Under the pieces are notes generated by a model. It was not told the DNA's origin. It saw only the letters and a list, made by a program, of their open reading frames with translations, and did not search any database. A program made the position numbers and the translations under genes. A stretch of 64,000 nt of DNA from Halobacillus faecis (GTDB lineage: Bacteria > Bacillota > Bacilli > Bacillales > Halobacillaceae), in contig NZ_BJYD01000012.1 of assembly GCF_007991335.1 (NCBI RefSeq), positions 248,001 through 312,000 of the forward strand. The letters are read 5' to 3'. This document shows, one piece after another, positions 8,596-16,203 of this stretch (positions within the stretch are counted from its first letter, which is position 1; the number at the start of each line of letters is the position of its first letter).

Positions 8596-8886
8596 GAATC
8601 GTGCTAAAGAGTGGACGAGTCGCGCTAAAGAGGATTCGAATCGCGCCAAAGGGATGCCGAGTCGCGCCAAAGAGACGCCGAGTCGCGCCAAAGAGACGCC
8701 GAGTCGCGCCAAAGAGACGCCGAGTCGCGCCAAAAGGTTGCCGAGTCGCGCCAAAGAGACGCCGAGTCGCGCCAAAGGTTGCCGAGTCGCGCCAAAAGGT
8801 TGCCGAGTCGCGCCAAAGGGATGCCGAGTCGCGCCAAAGGGGTGCCCAATCGCACCAGGAGGGCAAGTCGTGCCAAAAACACTGCC
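8596..8886. repeat. 21-bp tandem repeat array, 14 units
   Basis: Fourteen tandem units follow the consensus GAGTCGCGCCAAAGAGACGCC. Units 1-2 and 13-14 are diverged; units 4, 5, 6 and 8 are identical. All units are 21 bp except unit 9 (20 bp, one A lost) and units 13-14 (20 bp). The array is more GC-rich than its surroundings. Several frames stay open on both strands because the period is a multiple of three and lacks stops, giving seven-residue repeats such as SRAKETP. No frame has a proper ribosome-binding site and the 20-bp unit shifts every frame, so I call it non-coding. It is flanked by a terminator on the left and the eutB promoter region on the right. Confidence 0.95.
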
Positions 8887-8924
8887 TTAATCATAATTAA
8901 AAAATATAGATGGTATTTTAACTC

Positions 8925-8954
8925 TTTAAACATAGGAGGATGTTCCACTATAAT
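8925..8954 (+). promoter_or_regulatory. Candidate sigma-A promoter for eutB
   Basis: TATAAT at 8949-8954 lies 18 bp after TTTAAA at 8925-8930, about 60 bp upstream of the eutB start. The -35 is weak, which fits an activator-dependent promoter. Confidence 0.45.
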
Positions 8955-9013
8955 AAAAATAACTGAAAATTCAAACTTAGAATCGTGAAAATCCAAGAAG
9001 GAGGACGTTATGA

Positions 9014-9979
9014 ATGACCTACCTTTCCTTCAGAGAGGTTTGGGAAGCAAAAAAGCGCATATCTTCGTTTGTTCATCCCACTCCTATTCTGTATTCAGAA
9101 CCTCTCTCTGACCACACAGGGGCCCATGTTCATTTGAAGCTGGAGCATACCCATCCTACGGGTTCATTTAAACTGCGAGGGGCAGCAAACAAAATCTTAT
9201 CTTTGGACGATAAGGATTTAAAAAAGGGTGTGACCACTTTTTCAACAGGAAATCATGGGATCTCTGTTGCGTATGTAGCAGCAGAGTTAGGAATTCCTTG
9301 TACGGTATGTATATCGAATCGTGTTCCGAAGGCTAAGGTGAACCGTCTAAAAAAATTGCACGCTTCGGTGGAAGTCGTAGGGAGCAGTCAAGATGAAGCA
9401 GAAGCTAGGTGTGCTGAATTGGAAAGAGGGGCAGGGATGACGGTGATCAAGCCTTTTGATGATCGGGAAATCATTGCCGGTCAGGGCACAATCGCGCTTG
9501 AAATTATGGAACAGTGTCCTGAGGTGGATGAAGTGATTATCCCTTTGTCTGGAGGTGGGTTGTTGTCCGGTATTGCGTTTGTAATGAAATCAATTGAACC
9601 TTCTATACACATAACAGGAGTGACGATGAAGAAGGGAGCCGTCATGCAGGAAAGCCTTGCGAAGGGTAAAGCTGTGATTCTTGAGGAATCTTATACATTG
9701 GCAGACAGCCTCCTTGGAGGTATTGGGACAGAGAACCGTTACACATTTCCGATGACGCAAGCTTACATGGACAAGGGTGTTCTTGTAGAAGAGTCGCAGA
9801 TCGAAGAAGGCCTGATCTTTACCCTTGAGCACCACAAGATGGTTGTGGAAGGAGCGGCTGCAACGGGGATCGGCCACTTGCTTCATTGCAATGATTTAAA
9901 AGGGAAACATGTAGTTGTCGTTTTGAGCGGAAACAATATCGATCATGATGTGGTCTTAAATCTTCTGGCTAAATCGTAA
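9014..9979 (+). CDS. eutB: Serine/threonine dehydratase-like protein, EutB type
   Basis: This 321-residue fold-type II PLP enzyme of the threonine dehydratase family has the PLP lysine in GSFKLRGAANK (about residue 53), the STGNHG phosphate loop near residue 78 and the SGGGLLSG glycine loop. It has no ACT regulatory domain. The adjacent PucR regulator and the nearby doeA/eutC genes suggest the EutB role: the dehydratase that, with EutC, feeds hydroxyectoine into ectoine catabolism. By sequence alone a catabolic threonine/serine dehydratase cannot be excluded. AAGGAGG lies 9 nt before the ATG; an ATG at 9010 is in another frame. It is followed after 17 bp by the regulator gene. Confidence 0.75.
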   Translation: MTYLSFREVWEAKKRISSFVHPTPILYSEPLSDHTGAHVHLKLEHTHPTGSFKLRGAANKILSLDDKDLKKGVTTFSTGNHGISVAYVAAELGIPCTVCISNRVPKAKVNRLKKLHASVEVVGSSQDEAEARCAELERGAGMTVIKPFDDREIIAGQGTIALEIMEQCPEVDEVIIPLSGGGLLSGIAFVMKSIEPSIHITGVTMKKGAVMQESLAKGKAVILEESYTLADSLLGGIGTENRYTFPMTQAYMDKGVLVEESQIEEGLIFTLEHHKMVVEGAAATGIGHLLHCNDLKGKHVVVVLSGNNIDHDVVLNLLAKS

Positions 9980-9996
9980 ATGGGGGAGGAGTGGAA

Positions 9997-11667
9997 ATGG
10001 GGGTTGCGGTGGAGGAAGTCTTGAAACTTCCTGTTCTCGAAAAAGCTAAAGTGCAGACAGATCTGTATGATCGGCAAGTGGACTGGATTTCAGTAATTGA
10101 AACACCTGTGGAGAACTTTGTCAGGAACAATGAATTTGTGCTAAGTACAGGTGTTGGCTGTGGGGATGATGTATTGGCGCTAGAAGGATATGTAGAGGAC
10201 GTCATCCGATCAGAAGCATCTGTCCTCGCTTTTGCCACAGGCCGTCATCTGTACAAAATTCCTGATCGCGTGTTAAAACTTGCGGAGAAACATGAGTTGG
10301 TCGTGATGGAAATTCCTTGGGAGATAAGGTTCGGAGATATTTTACAGGACGTCTTACGATTGATCAGTGAGGAAAAGCGTCAAGAGCAGCAACGGACGGA
10401 AGAGATCAGGCAGGAGTTGATCAATTGTGTCCTGAACGGAAAAGGGCTGCAGGAGATTACATCCATTGTCTACCAGAACACGGGTATTCCAACGGCCATC
10501 AGCGATCATAACAAGCAAATCCGGGCGAATCAGTATTTTGATCGTTATTACATCGATGTTTTAAATGGGCATGAGCTTCCACAGGAAGGCACATTGGTAG
10601 AAACGGATATAGACAGTGATCACCCACTCCGCCATTACATTGAAACCTATGAAATTGGTAATCAAAAATGCTACCAGCTTACAATTTTATCAAACTATAA
10701 GAAACAGGGTTATATTCTGTTCAAACCAAAGAACGAAAAGGATTTAACGTGGGTGAACCTTCACATCCTGGATCATGCACTCACAGCTTGTGCGCTTTAT
10801 TTTGTAAAAGAGAACGCCATTGAAATGACTGAAATCAGACTTAAGGACAACTTTTTGCTGGATTTAGCCAAGCAGGAAAGGGAGATGGACAGAGCTCTCT
10901 TATCAAAAGCACAGCTGCTTGGTTATGACTTGGAGAAGCCTTACATTTGTCTTGTCGGCCACATCCGTTTCGTGCAGCCGGAGGAGGAACGCACCTCTTC
11001 AACGATGCCTCAAGTAAAATCGTCATCGATCAATAGTCGGAATTATTACATTCAGAAGGAAGTCACTCATGCAGGAGATACGCTGCACAGAAGGACGATG
11101 ACTACCTTTGACGAAGGCGAGGTCATCGTTTATTTGGAAACGGATCGTCCAGATTACGAAGAAACCGCAAATCAGTTTCTCGACCTGATTGAACGGAGGC
11201 TGCATGAGTTATTGAAAGGAATTACGATCAGTTGGGGGATTTCTTGTCATAAAGGTGGGTATCAGGCTTTTAATAAAAGCTATGAAGAGGCGGCAACAGC
11301 ACTGAAAATCGGTCAGCAGCATGAAGAAGGGGAGCGGACATTTTTCAGTGACACAAGGATGAATCGCTTGCTCATGGCCCTGTCCCACGAAGAAGAAATC
11401 GGAGCAATTGTTTCAGATACATTGGAAAAGCTGATTGATTATGATCAGAAACGGCAGACAGAACTGATTCATACGTTTATGATCTACAACAAATACAACA
11501 GTAATGTCAGTCAAACATCCCGTGCCCTTAATCTGCACCGTCAATCGTTATTGCACAGGTTGAGAAACATTGAGCATTTGACAGGACTATCTCTTCTCAA
11601 TGCAGATGACCTTTTCTTGCTGGAGTTGAGTGTAAGGTTATGGCTTTTGAAGAAAGTGGATGCATAG
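9997..11667 (+). CDS. PucR-family transcriptional regulator
   Basis: This 556-residue regulator has an N-terminal PucR domain (about residues 5-125), a central sensor/GGDEF-like CdaR region and a C-terminal PucR-type helix-turn-helix (SRALNLHRQSLLHRLRNIEHLTG, reading across residues 505-530). Such proteins usually activate purine, amino-acid or compatible-solute catabolic genes in response to a metabolite. It is cotranscribed with eutB, so control of eutB and of the doe cluster 8 kb downstream is the natural guess. A GTG at 9991 abuts the GGGGGAGGA; the ATG at 9997 has normal spacing and is chosen. Ligand and operator are not identifiable here. Confidence 0.85.
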   Translation: MGVAVEEVLKLPVLEKAKVQTDLYDRQVDWISVIETPVENFVRNNEFVLSTGVGCGDDVLALEGYVEDVIRSEASVLAFATGRHLYKIPDRVLKLAEKHELVVMEIPWEIRFGDILQDVLRLISEEKRQEQQRTEEIRQELINCVLNGKGLQEITSIVYQNTGIPTAISDHNKQIRANQYFDRYYIDVLNGHELPQEGTLVETDIDSDHPLRHYIETYEIGNQKCYQLTILSNYKKQGYILFKPKNEKDLTWVNLHILDHALTACALYFVKENAIEMTEIRLKDNFLLDLAKQEREMDRALLSKAQLLGYDLEKPYICLVGHIRFVQPEEERTSSTMPQVKSSSINSRNYYIQKEVTHAGDTLHRRTMTTFDEGEVIVYLETDRPDYEETANQFLDLIERRLHELLKGITISWGISCHKGGYQAFNKSYEEAATALKIGQQHEEGERTFFSDTRMNRLLMALSHEEEIGAIVSDTLEKLIDYDQKRQTELIHTFMIYNKYNSNVSQTSRALNLHRQSLLHRLRNIEHLTGLSLLNADDLFLLELSVRLWLLKKVDA

Positions 11668-11697
11668 AGCGCTCCTCCAGGATGGCGCTCTATTTTT
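11665..11697. terminator. Terminator between the PucR gene and the convergent lipoprotein gene
   Basis: TAGAGCGC and GCGCTCTA pair around a 12-nt loop and are followed by TTTTT. The hairpin starts in the pucR stop codon and its far end overlaps the last codons of the convergent gene. Confidence 0.75.
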
Positions 11698-12226
11698 CAT
11701 CTTTAACGGTCGTTTTCCATTCGCCCTGATCGCTCCCACGTCGGTCCAGCTTGACGGTCCACTGGTCGGATTCTTCATCAAAAGAAAGCAGAGAAACGAT
11801 CAGGACATCTGTCTGTTCTGGTTCTGTTTCGGACAACGCTGTAGAAAGAGCTTCGGAAGCCTTCAAATCCGCTCCTTGTACTTCACTCATTTCAAGTTCC
11901 TGGACTTTTTCGGCCGTGGCTTGTTCAGGGTAGGATTCAGCAATATCTCCGTCCACCCATACCTCCACCTGTTTGCCGATCCATAGACCTTCTGGGGCTC
12001 CGGAGACCCACATGGCCCGTCCTTCATCCCCTGATCCGTCATCCATCGGTGTGACAACCAGGATACTGTCCTCGTCCTGATCCATAACAAAACCGCTCAT
12101 GTCCGGATCAGATGCGCCTGCTTCCACTTCATTCTGGTCTACTTCTTTTGTCTCTGAAAGCCCACAGGCAGGAAGGAATAGAGAGAAAACTATGAAAATA
12201 CCCAGCATCCATCTCATTTTCATCAT
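11690..12226 (-). CDS. Lipoprotein with DUF3221-like domain
   Basis: This 178-residue product starts with a lipoprotein signal peptide ending in the lipobox LPAC (Cys about residue 20), so it should be anchored to the outer face of the membrane. The acidic mature part contains GFVMDQDEDSILVV, AMWVS and GKQVEVWVDG-DIAESYPEQA, the pattern of the small DUF3221/YobA-type beta-rich lipoproteins of Bacillus. A C-terminal section (TDVLIVSLLSFDEES) follows. Function of this family is unknown. AAGGAG lies 7 nt before the start. It is an isolated gene between the eutB-pucR unit and the thiamine operon. Confidence 0.75.
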   Translation of the reverse strand: MMKMRWMLGIFIVFSLFLPACGLSETKEVDQNEVEAGASDPDMSGFVMDQDEDSILVVTPMDDGSGDEGRAMWVSGAPEGLWIGKQVEVWVDGDIAESYPEQATAEKVQELEMSEVQGADLKASEALSTALSETEPEQTDVLIVSLLSFDEESDQWTVKLDRRGSDQGEWKTTVKDEK

Positions 12227-12338
12227 TCACACACTCCTTATCTTCGTATGTTGACGTTTGTACAGGTGGAAAAGTTTCACATGACAGAAACATCCAACTT
12301 TGTTATGATGAGAATCACCAAGCGAATAAGTTTATGAA

Positions 12339-12433
12339 ACTACTAGGGGAGCCTGAATGGGCTGAGAGGAAAGCGAGCAAGCTTTCTGACTCTTACGAAC
12401 CTGATCTGGTTAATACCAGCGGAGGGAAGTAGT
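12339..12433 (+). ncRNA. TPP riboswitch 1 (upstream of thiW)
   Basis: The conserved thi-box elements are all visible: P1 ACTACT pairs with AGTAGT, the CTGAGAGG block occurs at about 12362, and ACCTGATCTGG...ATACCAGCGGAGGGAAG follows. An intrinsic terminator lies 35 nt downstream, so thiamine pyrophosphate binding should cause premature transcription termination ahead of thiW. Confidence 0.96.
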
Positions 12434-12467
12434 CTGACGATACACGTATCGACTTACTGCATACCAG

Positions 12468-12496
12468 GCCAGGTCCTCTAAGGATCTGGCTTTTTT
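12468..12496 (+). terminator. Riboswitch-controlled terminator before thiW
   Basis: GCCAGGTCC and GGATCTGGC form a stem with a 5-nt loop and are followed by TTTTTT, in the leader between TPP riboswitch 1 and thiW. It is the expected expression platform. Confidence 0.9.
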
Positions 12497-12537
12497 ATAT
12501 GGATCCATTCAGCTCCTGTGCGGAAAGGTGGTGAAAA

Positions 12538-13026
12538 ATGAGAAATACAAAACGACTTACAACGATGGCCGTGCTTGTTGCCATTGGGACGCTTGGAGCT
12601 CAATTCCTCTGGTTTCCGGCTGGAATTGCGAAAGCTTATCCTGTGCAACATGCGGTTAATGTGATTGCGGCGGTGGTGCTTGGACCCGTCCCTGCGGTCA
12701 TGGTTGCTTTTGTCATCGGGATTTTACGTTTCCTATTAGGGCTCGGCACCTTTCTTGCTTTTCCGGGCGGAATGTTTGGTGCATTATTGGCAGGGCTTTG
12801 TTACCGGATGTTTGAAAGAAAAAGGTCTGCGGTGATTGGTGAAGTTCTAGGCACTGGAGTCATCGGGGCTTTGGCATCTGTTCCAATTGCACACGTCTTG
12901 ATGGGAAGTTCAGCTGGTGTTTTCGCGTTTGTTCCTTCTTTTGTCGTAAGCAGTGTCTCGGGGGCTATGATTGCTGCCTTCATTTTATCACGAGTGAAAG
13001 TTGAAAACATGATCTTACAACCATAA
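12538..13026 (+). CDS. thiW: ThiW, thiazole/thiamine-precursor ECF transporter S component
   Basis: This 162-residue, strongly hydrophobic protein has about five membrane segments. It matches the ThiW S-component of energy-coupling factor transporters, thought to import the thiazole moiety of thiamine. The recognisable N-terminus is MRNTKRLTTMAVLVAIGTL, followed by a FPAGIAKAYPVQHAVNVI segment and conserved FPGGMFGALLAG. It needs a shared EcfAA'T module, which is not in the window. It lies between two TPP riboswitches and is the first gene of the thiamine salvage operon. AAAGGTGG precedes the ATG. Confidence 0.92.
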   Translation: MRNTKRLTTMAVLVAIGTLGAQFLWFPAGIAKAYPVQHAVNVIAAVVLGPVPAVMVAFVIGILRFLLGLGTFLAFPGGMFGALLAGLCYRMFERKRSAVIGEVLGTGVIGALASVPIAHVLMGSSAGVFAFVPSFVVSSVSGAMIAAFILSRVKVENMILQP

Positions 13027-13037
13027 TACACGGAAAA

Positions 13038-13126
13038 TGCTAGGGGCGCGAGTATTCGCTGAGATAAGGAGATATTCCTTGGTCCCTCAATACCTGATCC
13101 GGGTCATGCCGGCGGAGGGAAGTAGT
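13038..13126 (+). ncRNA. TPP riboswitch 2 (upstream of tenA)
   Basis: A second full thi-box lies between thiW and tenA. It shows GCTAGGGGCGCGAG, CTGAGA at about 13059, TACCTGATCCGGGTCATGCC and GGCGGAGGGAAGT. No T-tract terminator follows; instead a hairpin masks the tenA ribosome-binding site, suggesting translational control. Confidence 0.93.
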
Positions 13127-13150
13127 AAGAATCCCTTTCTGTCCTCTAGT

Positions 13151-13174
13151 AGCTTCCGAGAATAATAGGAGGCT
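13151..13174 (+). promoter_or_regulatory. Shine-Dalgarno-masking hairpin before tenA
   Basis: AGCTTCC (13151-13157) can pair with GGAGGCT (13168-13174) around a 10-nt loop, with one G-U pair. This buries the AGGAGG that serves the tenA ATG at 13180. It is the likely expression platform of TPP riboswitch 2. Confidence 0.65.
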
Positions 13175-13179
13175 CCATC

Positions 13180-13866
13180 ATGTCTTTTTCCAATCATTTA
13201 AGAAAAGAAAATCAGGATATCTATCAAAAAATCTTCTCCCACCCCTTTATCCAAGGCATCGGAAAAGGGGAGGTTCCAAAAGAAGCGTTGATTCACTATA
13301 TCAAGGCTGATTATGAGTATTTGAACGCCTTTATGCACGTCTATGGAATCGCCATTTCCAAGTCTCAGGGAAGGGAAGATATACAGCTGTTCAATGAACA
13401 GATCGATTTCGTGCTGAACAGCGAGGTTCATCCTCACAATAATTTTTGTGAACAGATTGGTGTTTCCTATGAAGAACTGCAAGGATATCCATTGCCGCCG
13501 ACCGCTGATCACTATATCAAACATATGCTATTTCATGCCCATCAAGGGGATATGGGAGAAATATTAGCTGCCTTGCTTCCGTGCCCGTGGACGTATTATG
13601 AAATCGGAGTTGAGCTGTTGAATAGCTATCAGCCGGAGCTTGATCATCCCTTCCTCCCGTGGATCGAGTTTTATGCCAATAAGGAAGTGAAGAGTCTAAC
13701 GGCAGTCTTATGTGAACGGCTTGATCAGTATGCTGAACGTGCTTCTGAACCGGAAAAGCAGCGGATGAGAGAAGCCTTCCGAAAAAGTTGTCAGCTGGAA
13801 TATGCCTTTTGGGATATGGCTTACACACAAGAGCAATGGCCTTGTGAAAAGGAGGGTGTGAGATGA
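13180..13866 (+). CDS. tenA: TenA, thiaminase II / aminopyrimidine aminohydrolase
   Basis: This 228-residue all-helical TenA-family protein salvages hydroxymethylpyrimidine from degraded thiamine by hydrolysing aminopyrimidine. Visible features include FIKxDYEYLNAF-like HYIKADYEYLNAFMHVYG, the acidic catalytic region, ALLPCPWTYYEIG with the conserved active-site Cys (about residue 133) and the terminal CQLEYAFWDMAY block with a conserved Glu. Length is normal. It overlaps thiD by 4 bp (ATGA). Its ribosome-binding site lies within the riboswitch 2 hairpin. Confidence 0.95.
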   Translation: MSFSNHLRKENQDIYQKIFSHPFIQGIGKGEVPKEALIHYIKADYEYLNAFMHVYGIAISKSQGREDIQLFNEQIDFVLNSEVHPHNNFCEQIGVSYEELQGYPLPPTADHYIKHMLFHAHQGDMGEILAALLPCPWTYYEIGVELLNSYQPELDHPFLPWIEFYANKEVKSLTAVLCERLDQYAERASEPEKQRMREAFRKSCQLEYAFWDMAYTQEQWPCEKEGVR

Positions 13867-14675
13867 GACGAGTTTCATGTGCGTTGACGATCGCCGGAAC
13901 AGATCCGAGCGGGGGTGCAGGTATTCAAGCAGACCTGAAAACGTTCCAGGAGCTAAAGAGTTACGGCATGAGTGTTGTGACTTCCGTTGTTTCTCAAAAT
14001 ACGACAGGAGTGAAGGATGTTCATCACCTTTCAGAAAACTTCATTCTGAGTCAGTTGAAAGCTATTTCTGAGGACATGCCTGTTCATGCACTGAAAACAG
14101 GGATGATTGCCAACAAGAATATGATGAAAGTCATCAGTGAATGGTTGGATGAGGTGGATGCTCCTTACGTCATGGACCCTGTCATGGTTGCCCAAAGCGG
14201 GGACCCATTGATTGAAAAAGAAGACCAGCGTTATTTGAAAGAATACCTCGTACCAAAGACAGCACTCGTGACTCCCAACATCCCTGAAACGGAAGTGCTT
14301 GTCGGAGAGGTTATCGAAACAGAGGCAGATATGAAAGAAGCGGCCGAAGTGATCGTTCAAGACTTAGGTGCGGGTGCGGCCCTTGTCAAAGGGGGACACC
14401 TCAATGGAAGAGCGGTTGACTTTTTATATGATGGGGGGCGTGTCTATGAATTTGAATCGGAACGTATTGATTCTCCAAATACGCATGGCACAGGGTGTAC
14501 GTATTCAGCAGCCATTACAGCTTACCTCAGTCAGGGACACGCTTTGCCACAAGCCGTCAAAGAAGCGAAATACTTTGTAACTGAAGCAATCCGCCACTCC
14601 TTCCATTTAGGGAAAGGAAGTGGACCGACCAATCATTTTGCTTTACGTGAGGAGGTTTTCAACCAATGGCTGTAA
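13863..14675 (+). CDS. thiD: ThiD, HMP/HMP-phosphate kinase
   Basis: This 270-residue ribokinase-fold enzyme phosphorylates hydroxymethylpyrimidine twice to HMP-PP. The N-terminal ALTIAGTDPSGGAGIQADLKTF is diagnostic (AGxDxSGGAGIQAD), VMDPVMVAQSGDPL lies at mid-protein, and the anion-hole motif NTHGTGCTYSAAI is near residue 210. It overlaps tenA upstream and thiM downstream (10 bp), so translation is coupled within the salvage operon. Confidence 0.96.
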   Translation: MRRVSCALTIAGTDPSGGAGIQADLKTFQELKSYGMSVVTSVVSQNTTGVKDVHHLSENFILSQLKAISEDMPVHALKTGMIANKNMMKVISEWLDEVDAPYVMDPVMVAQSGDPLIEKEDQRYLKEYLVPKTALVTPNIPETEVLVGEVIETEADMKEAAEVIVQDLGAGAALVKGGHLNGRAVDFLYDGGRVYEFESERIDSPNTHGTGCTYSAAITAYLSQGHALPQAVKEAKYFVTEAIRHSFHLGKGSGPTNHFALREEVFNQWL

Positions 14676-15421
14676 ATATGATCGAAAGAGTGAGAGAACA
14701 ACGCCCATTGATCCATCACATCACGAATGCGGTTGTCATGAATTTTACAGCAAACGGACTTCTTGCTTTCGGAGGATCGCCGATTATGGCTAATGCTAAA
14801 CAGGAGGTTGCAGACGTCACACGATTATCTCAAGGGCTTTTATTGAATATAGGGACGCTTCATGAAGACCAGGTGAAAGCCATGATTCATGCAGGGAAAG
14901 CGGCGAATGAAATCGGCATTCCGGTCGTCTTGGATCCTGTTGGTGCCCCTGCCACTCGTTATCGTTCAGATGCATGCCAGCGAATCTTGCAGGAGGTGAA
15001 GCCGACTGTCATTAAAGGGAATGCGGGGGAACTTGCCCATCTCGTCGATCAGTATGTGGAAACGAAAGGCGTAGATTCTACAGGAGAATCTGATCCTGAA
15101 GCCATCGTTCGTCTAGTAGCAGAGAAATATCAGACCGGGGCCGTTTGTACAGGAGAAAAGGATGTCGGATGTATCGACGGGGAAGTTTTTGTCAATGAAA
15201 CTGGACACCCTCTCCTTGCTCAAATTACAGGATCCGGCTGTTTGCTGGGTTCCTTGCTCACAGCAAGCTTAGCGGTTGAAGGTAATTCTAAAGATAAGGT
15301 TCTGGCAACATTAAGCCATTATGGCCGGGCAGCGGAACAAGCGGCGGTTCACCCTGATCTCGAAGGACCAGGGACATTCATTCCGCGATTTGTCGATGCA
15401 TTAGCCGGGAGGGTTGAATGA
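14666..15421 (+). CDS. thiM: ThiM, hydroxyethylthiazole kinase
   Basis: This 251-residue ThiM phosphorylates the thiazole alcohol THZ for thiamine salvage. Motifs are PLIHHITNAVVMNFTANG at the N-terminus, GASPIMA-like GGSPIMANAKQEV, VVLDPVGAPATRYR and the catalytic/anion-hole segment ITGSGCLLGSLL near residue 190. The N-terminal MIERVREQRP is typical. It overlaps thiE by 4 bp. Confidence 0.96.
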   Translation: MAVNMIERVREQRPLIHHITNAVVMNFTANGLLAFGGSPIMANAKQEVADVTRLSQGLLLNIGTLHEDQVKAMIHAGKAANEIGIPVVLDPVGAPATRYRSDACQRILQEVKPTVIKGNAGELAHLVDQYVETKGVDSTGESDPEAIVRLVAEKYQTGAVCTGEKDVGCIDGEVFVNETGHPLLAQITGSGCLLGSLLTASLAVEGNSKDKVLATLSHYGRAAEQAAVHPDLEGPGTFIPRFVDALAGRVE

Positions 15422-16035
15422 TGAAAGCTTCTACACTTAGAAAATACTTCGTCATGGGCAGTCAAAACTGTAACAAAGATCCATTGAGCATTTTGGATGA
15501 AGCGATCAAAGCTGGTATCACGTGCTTTCAATATAGGGAAAAAGGAGAAGGCGCTCTAACTGGAGGAGCGAAGTACAGTCTCGGTCATAAGCTGCGCCAA
15601 CGTTGTGCCGAAGCGGACATTTTATTCATCGTCAACGATGACGTCGAACTTTTTGATGCGTTGAAGGCCGATGGAATCCATGTTGGACAGAGTGATCGAA
15701 GTGTGAAAGAGATTCGTTCAAAATACCCTGATACAATCATTGGATTATCGGTCTCTGATCGTACAGAACTAGAACAGAGCCCTGTCCATCTTGTCGACTA
15801 TTTAGGTGTGGGACCGATGTACAGGACAATCACGAAGAAAGACGCCAATCCTGTAGCAGGGCCTGAATGGGTGAAGGTCGTCAAAAAAGCGTTTCCTGAG
15901 GTGCCCGTAGTCGGGATTGGAGGCATTCATCCTGAAAATGCTGCTGAAGTGATGGAAGCTGGGGCGGACGGTGTGGCTGTCATATCGGCCATTACACACG
16001 CAGCGGACATATCTGCCGTTGTACAAGCGATATGA
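15418..16035 (+). CDS. thiE: ThiE, thiamine-phosphate synthase
   Basis: This 205-residue TIM-barrel enzyme joins HMP-PP and thiazole phosphate to thiamine monophosphate. Recognisable blocks are the FQYREKG segment, FIVNDDVELFDALKADGIHVGQ and YLGVGPMYRTITKKDA, and GIGGIHPENAAEVMEAGADGVAVISAI near the C-terminus. Two consecutive ATGs (15418, 15421) follow GGAGG; either may be used. It is the last gene of the operon and is followed by a terminator. Confidence 0.96.
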   Translation: MMKASTLRKYFVMGSQNCNKDPLSILDEAIKAGITCFQYREKGEGALTGGAKYSLGHKLRQRCAEADILFIVNDDVELFDALKADGIHVGQSDRSVKEIRSKYPDTIIGLSVSDRTELEQSPVHLVDYLGVGPMYRTITKKDANPVAGPEWVKVVKKAFPEVPVVGIGGIHPENAAEVMEAGADGVAVISAITHAADISAVVQAI

Positions 16036-16039
16036 AACA

Positions 16040-16073
16040 AAAGGAACTCATGCAGGGGCATGAGTTCCTTTTG
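16040..16073 (+). terminator. Terminator of the thiamine operon
   Basis: AAAGGAACTCATG and CATGAGTTCCTTT form a long stem with a short G-rich loop and are followed by TTT. Confidence 0.8.
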
Positions 16074-16203
16074 TGTGGGGGCGTAAGACAATTCCATCTA
16101 TCCCTAAAATCTTATCTTTACCAGACTCTAGGTGTAATGATTAATCTTAACCCCTCTACCAATCGAATCTATAATAACGGCCAAATGGTGGGAGGTGTGG
16201 GAC

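Noticed and set aside
8596-8886. CRISPR array
   Set aside because: Units are contiguous with no unique spacers, and no cas genes are present.
8564-8996. Several 60-120 residue frames with heptad repeats (ARLGVSL, SRAKETP, WRDSA) on both strands
   Set aside because: They arise from the 21-bp repeat, which has no stops in most frames. No ribosome-binding site fits, and the 20-bp unit breaks each frame.
11660-11986. 108-residue plus-strand ORF opposite the DUF3221 lipoprotein
   Set aside because: It is antisense to a lipoprotein gene with a clear signal peptide and ribosome-binding site, and it starts inside the pucR end and terminator.
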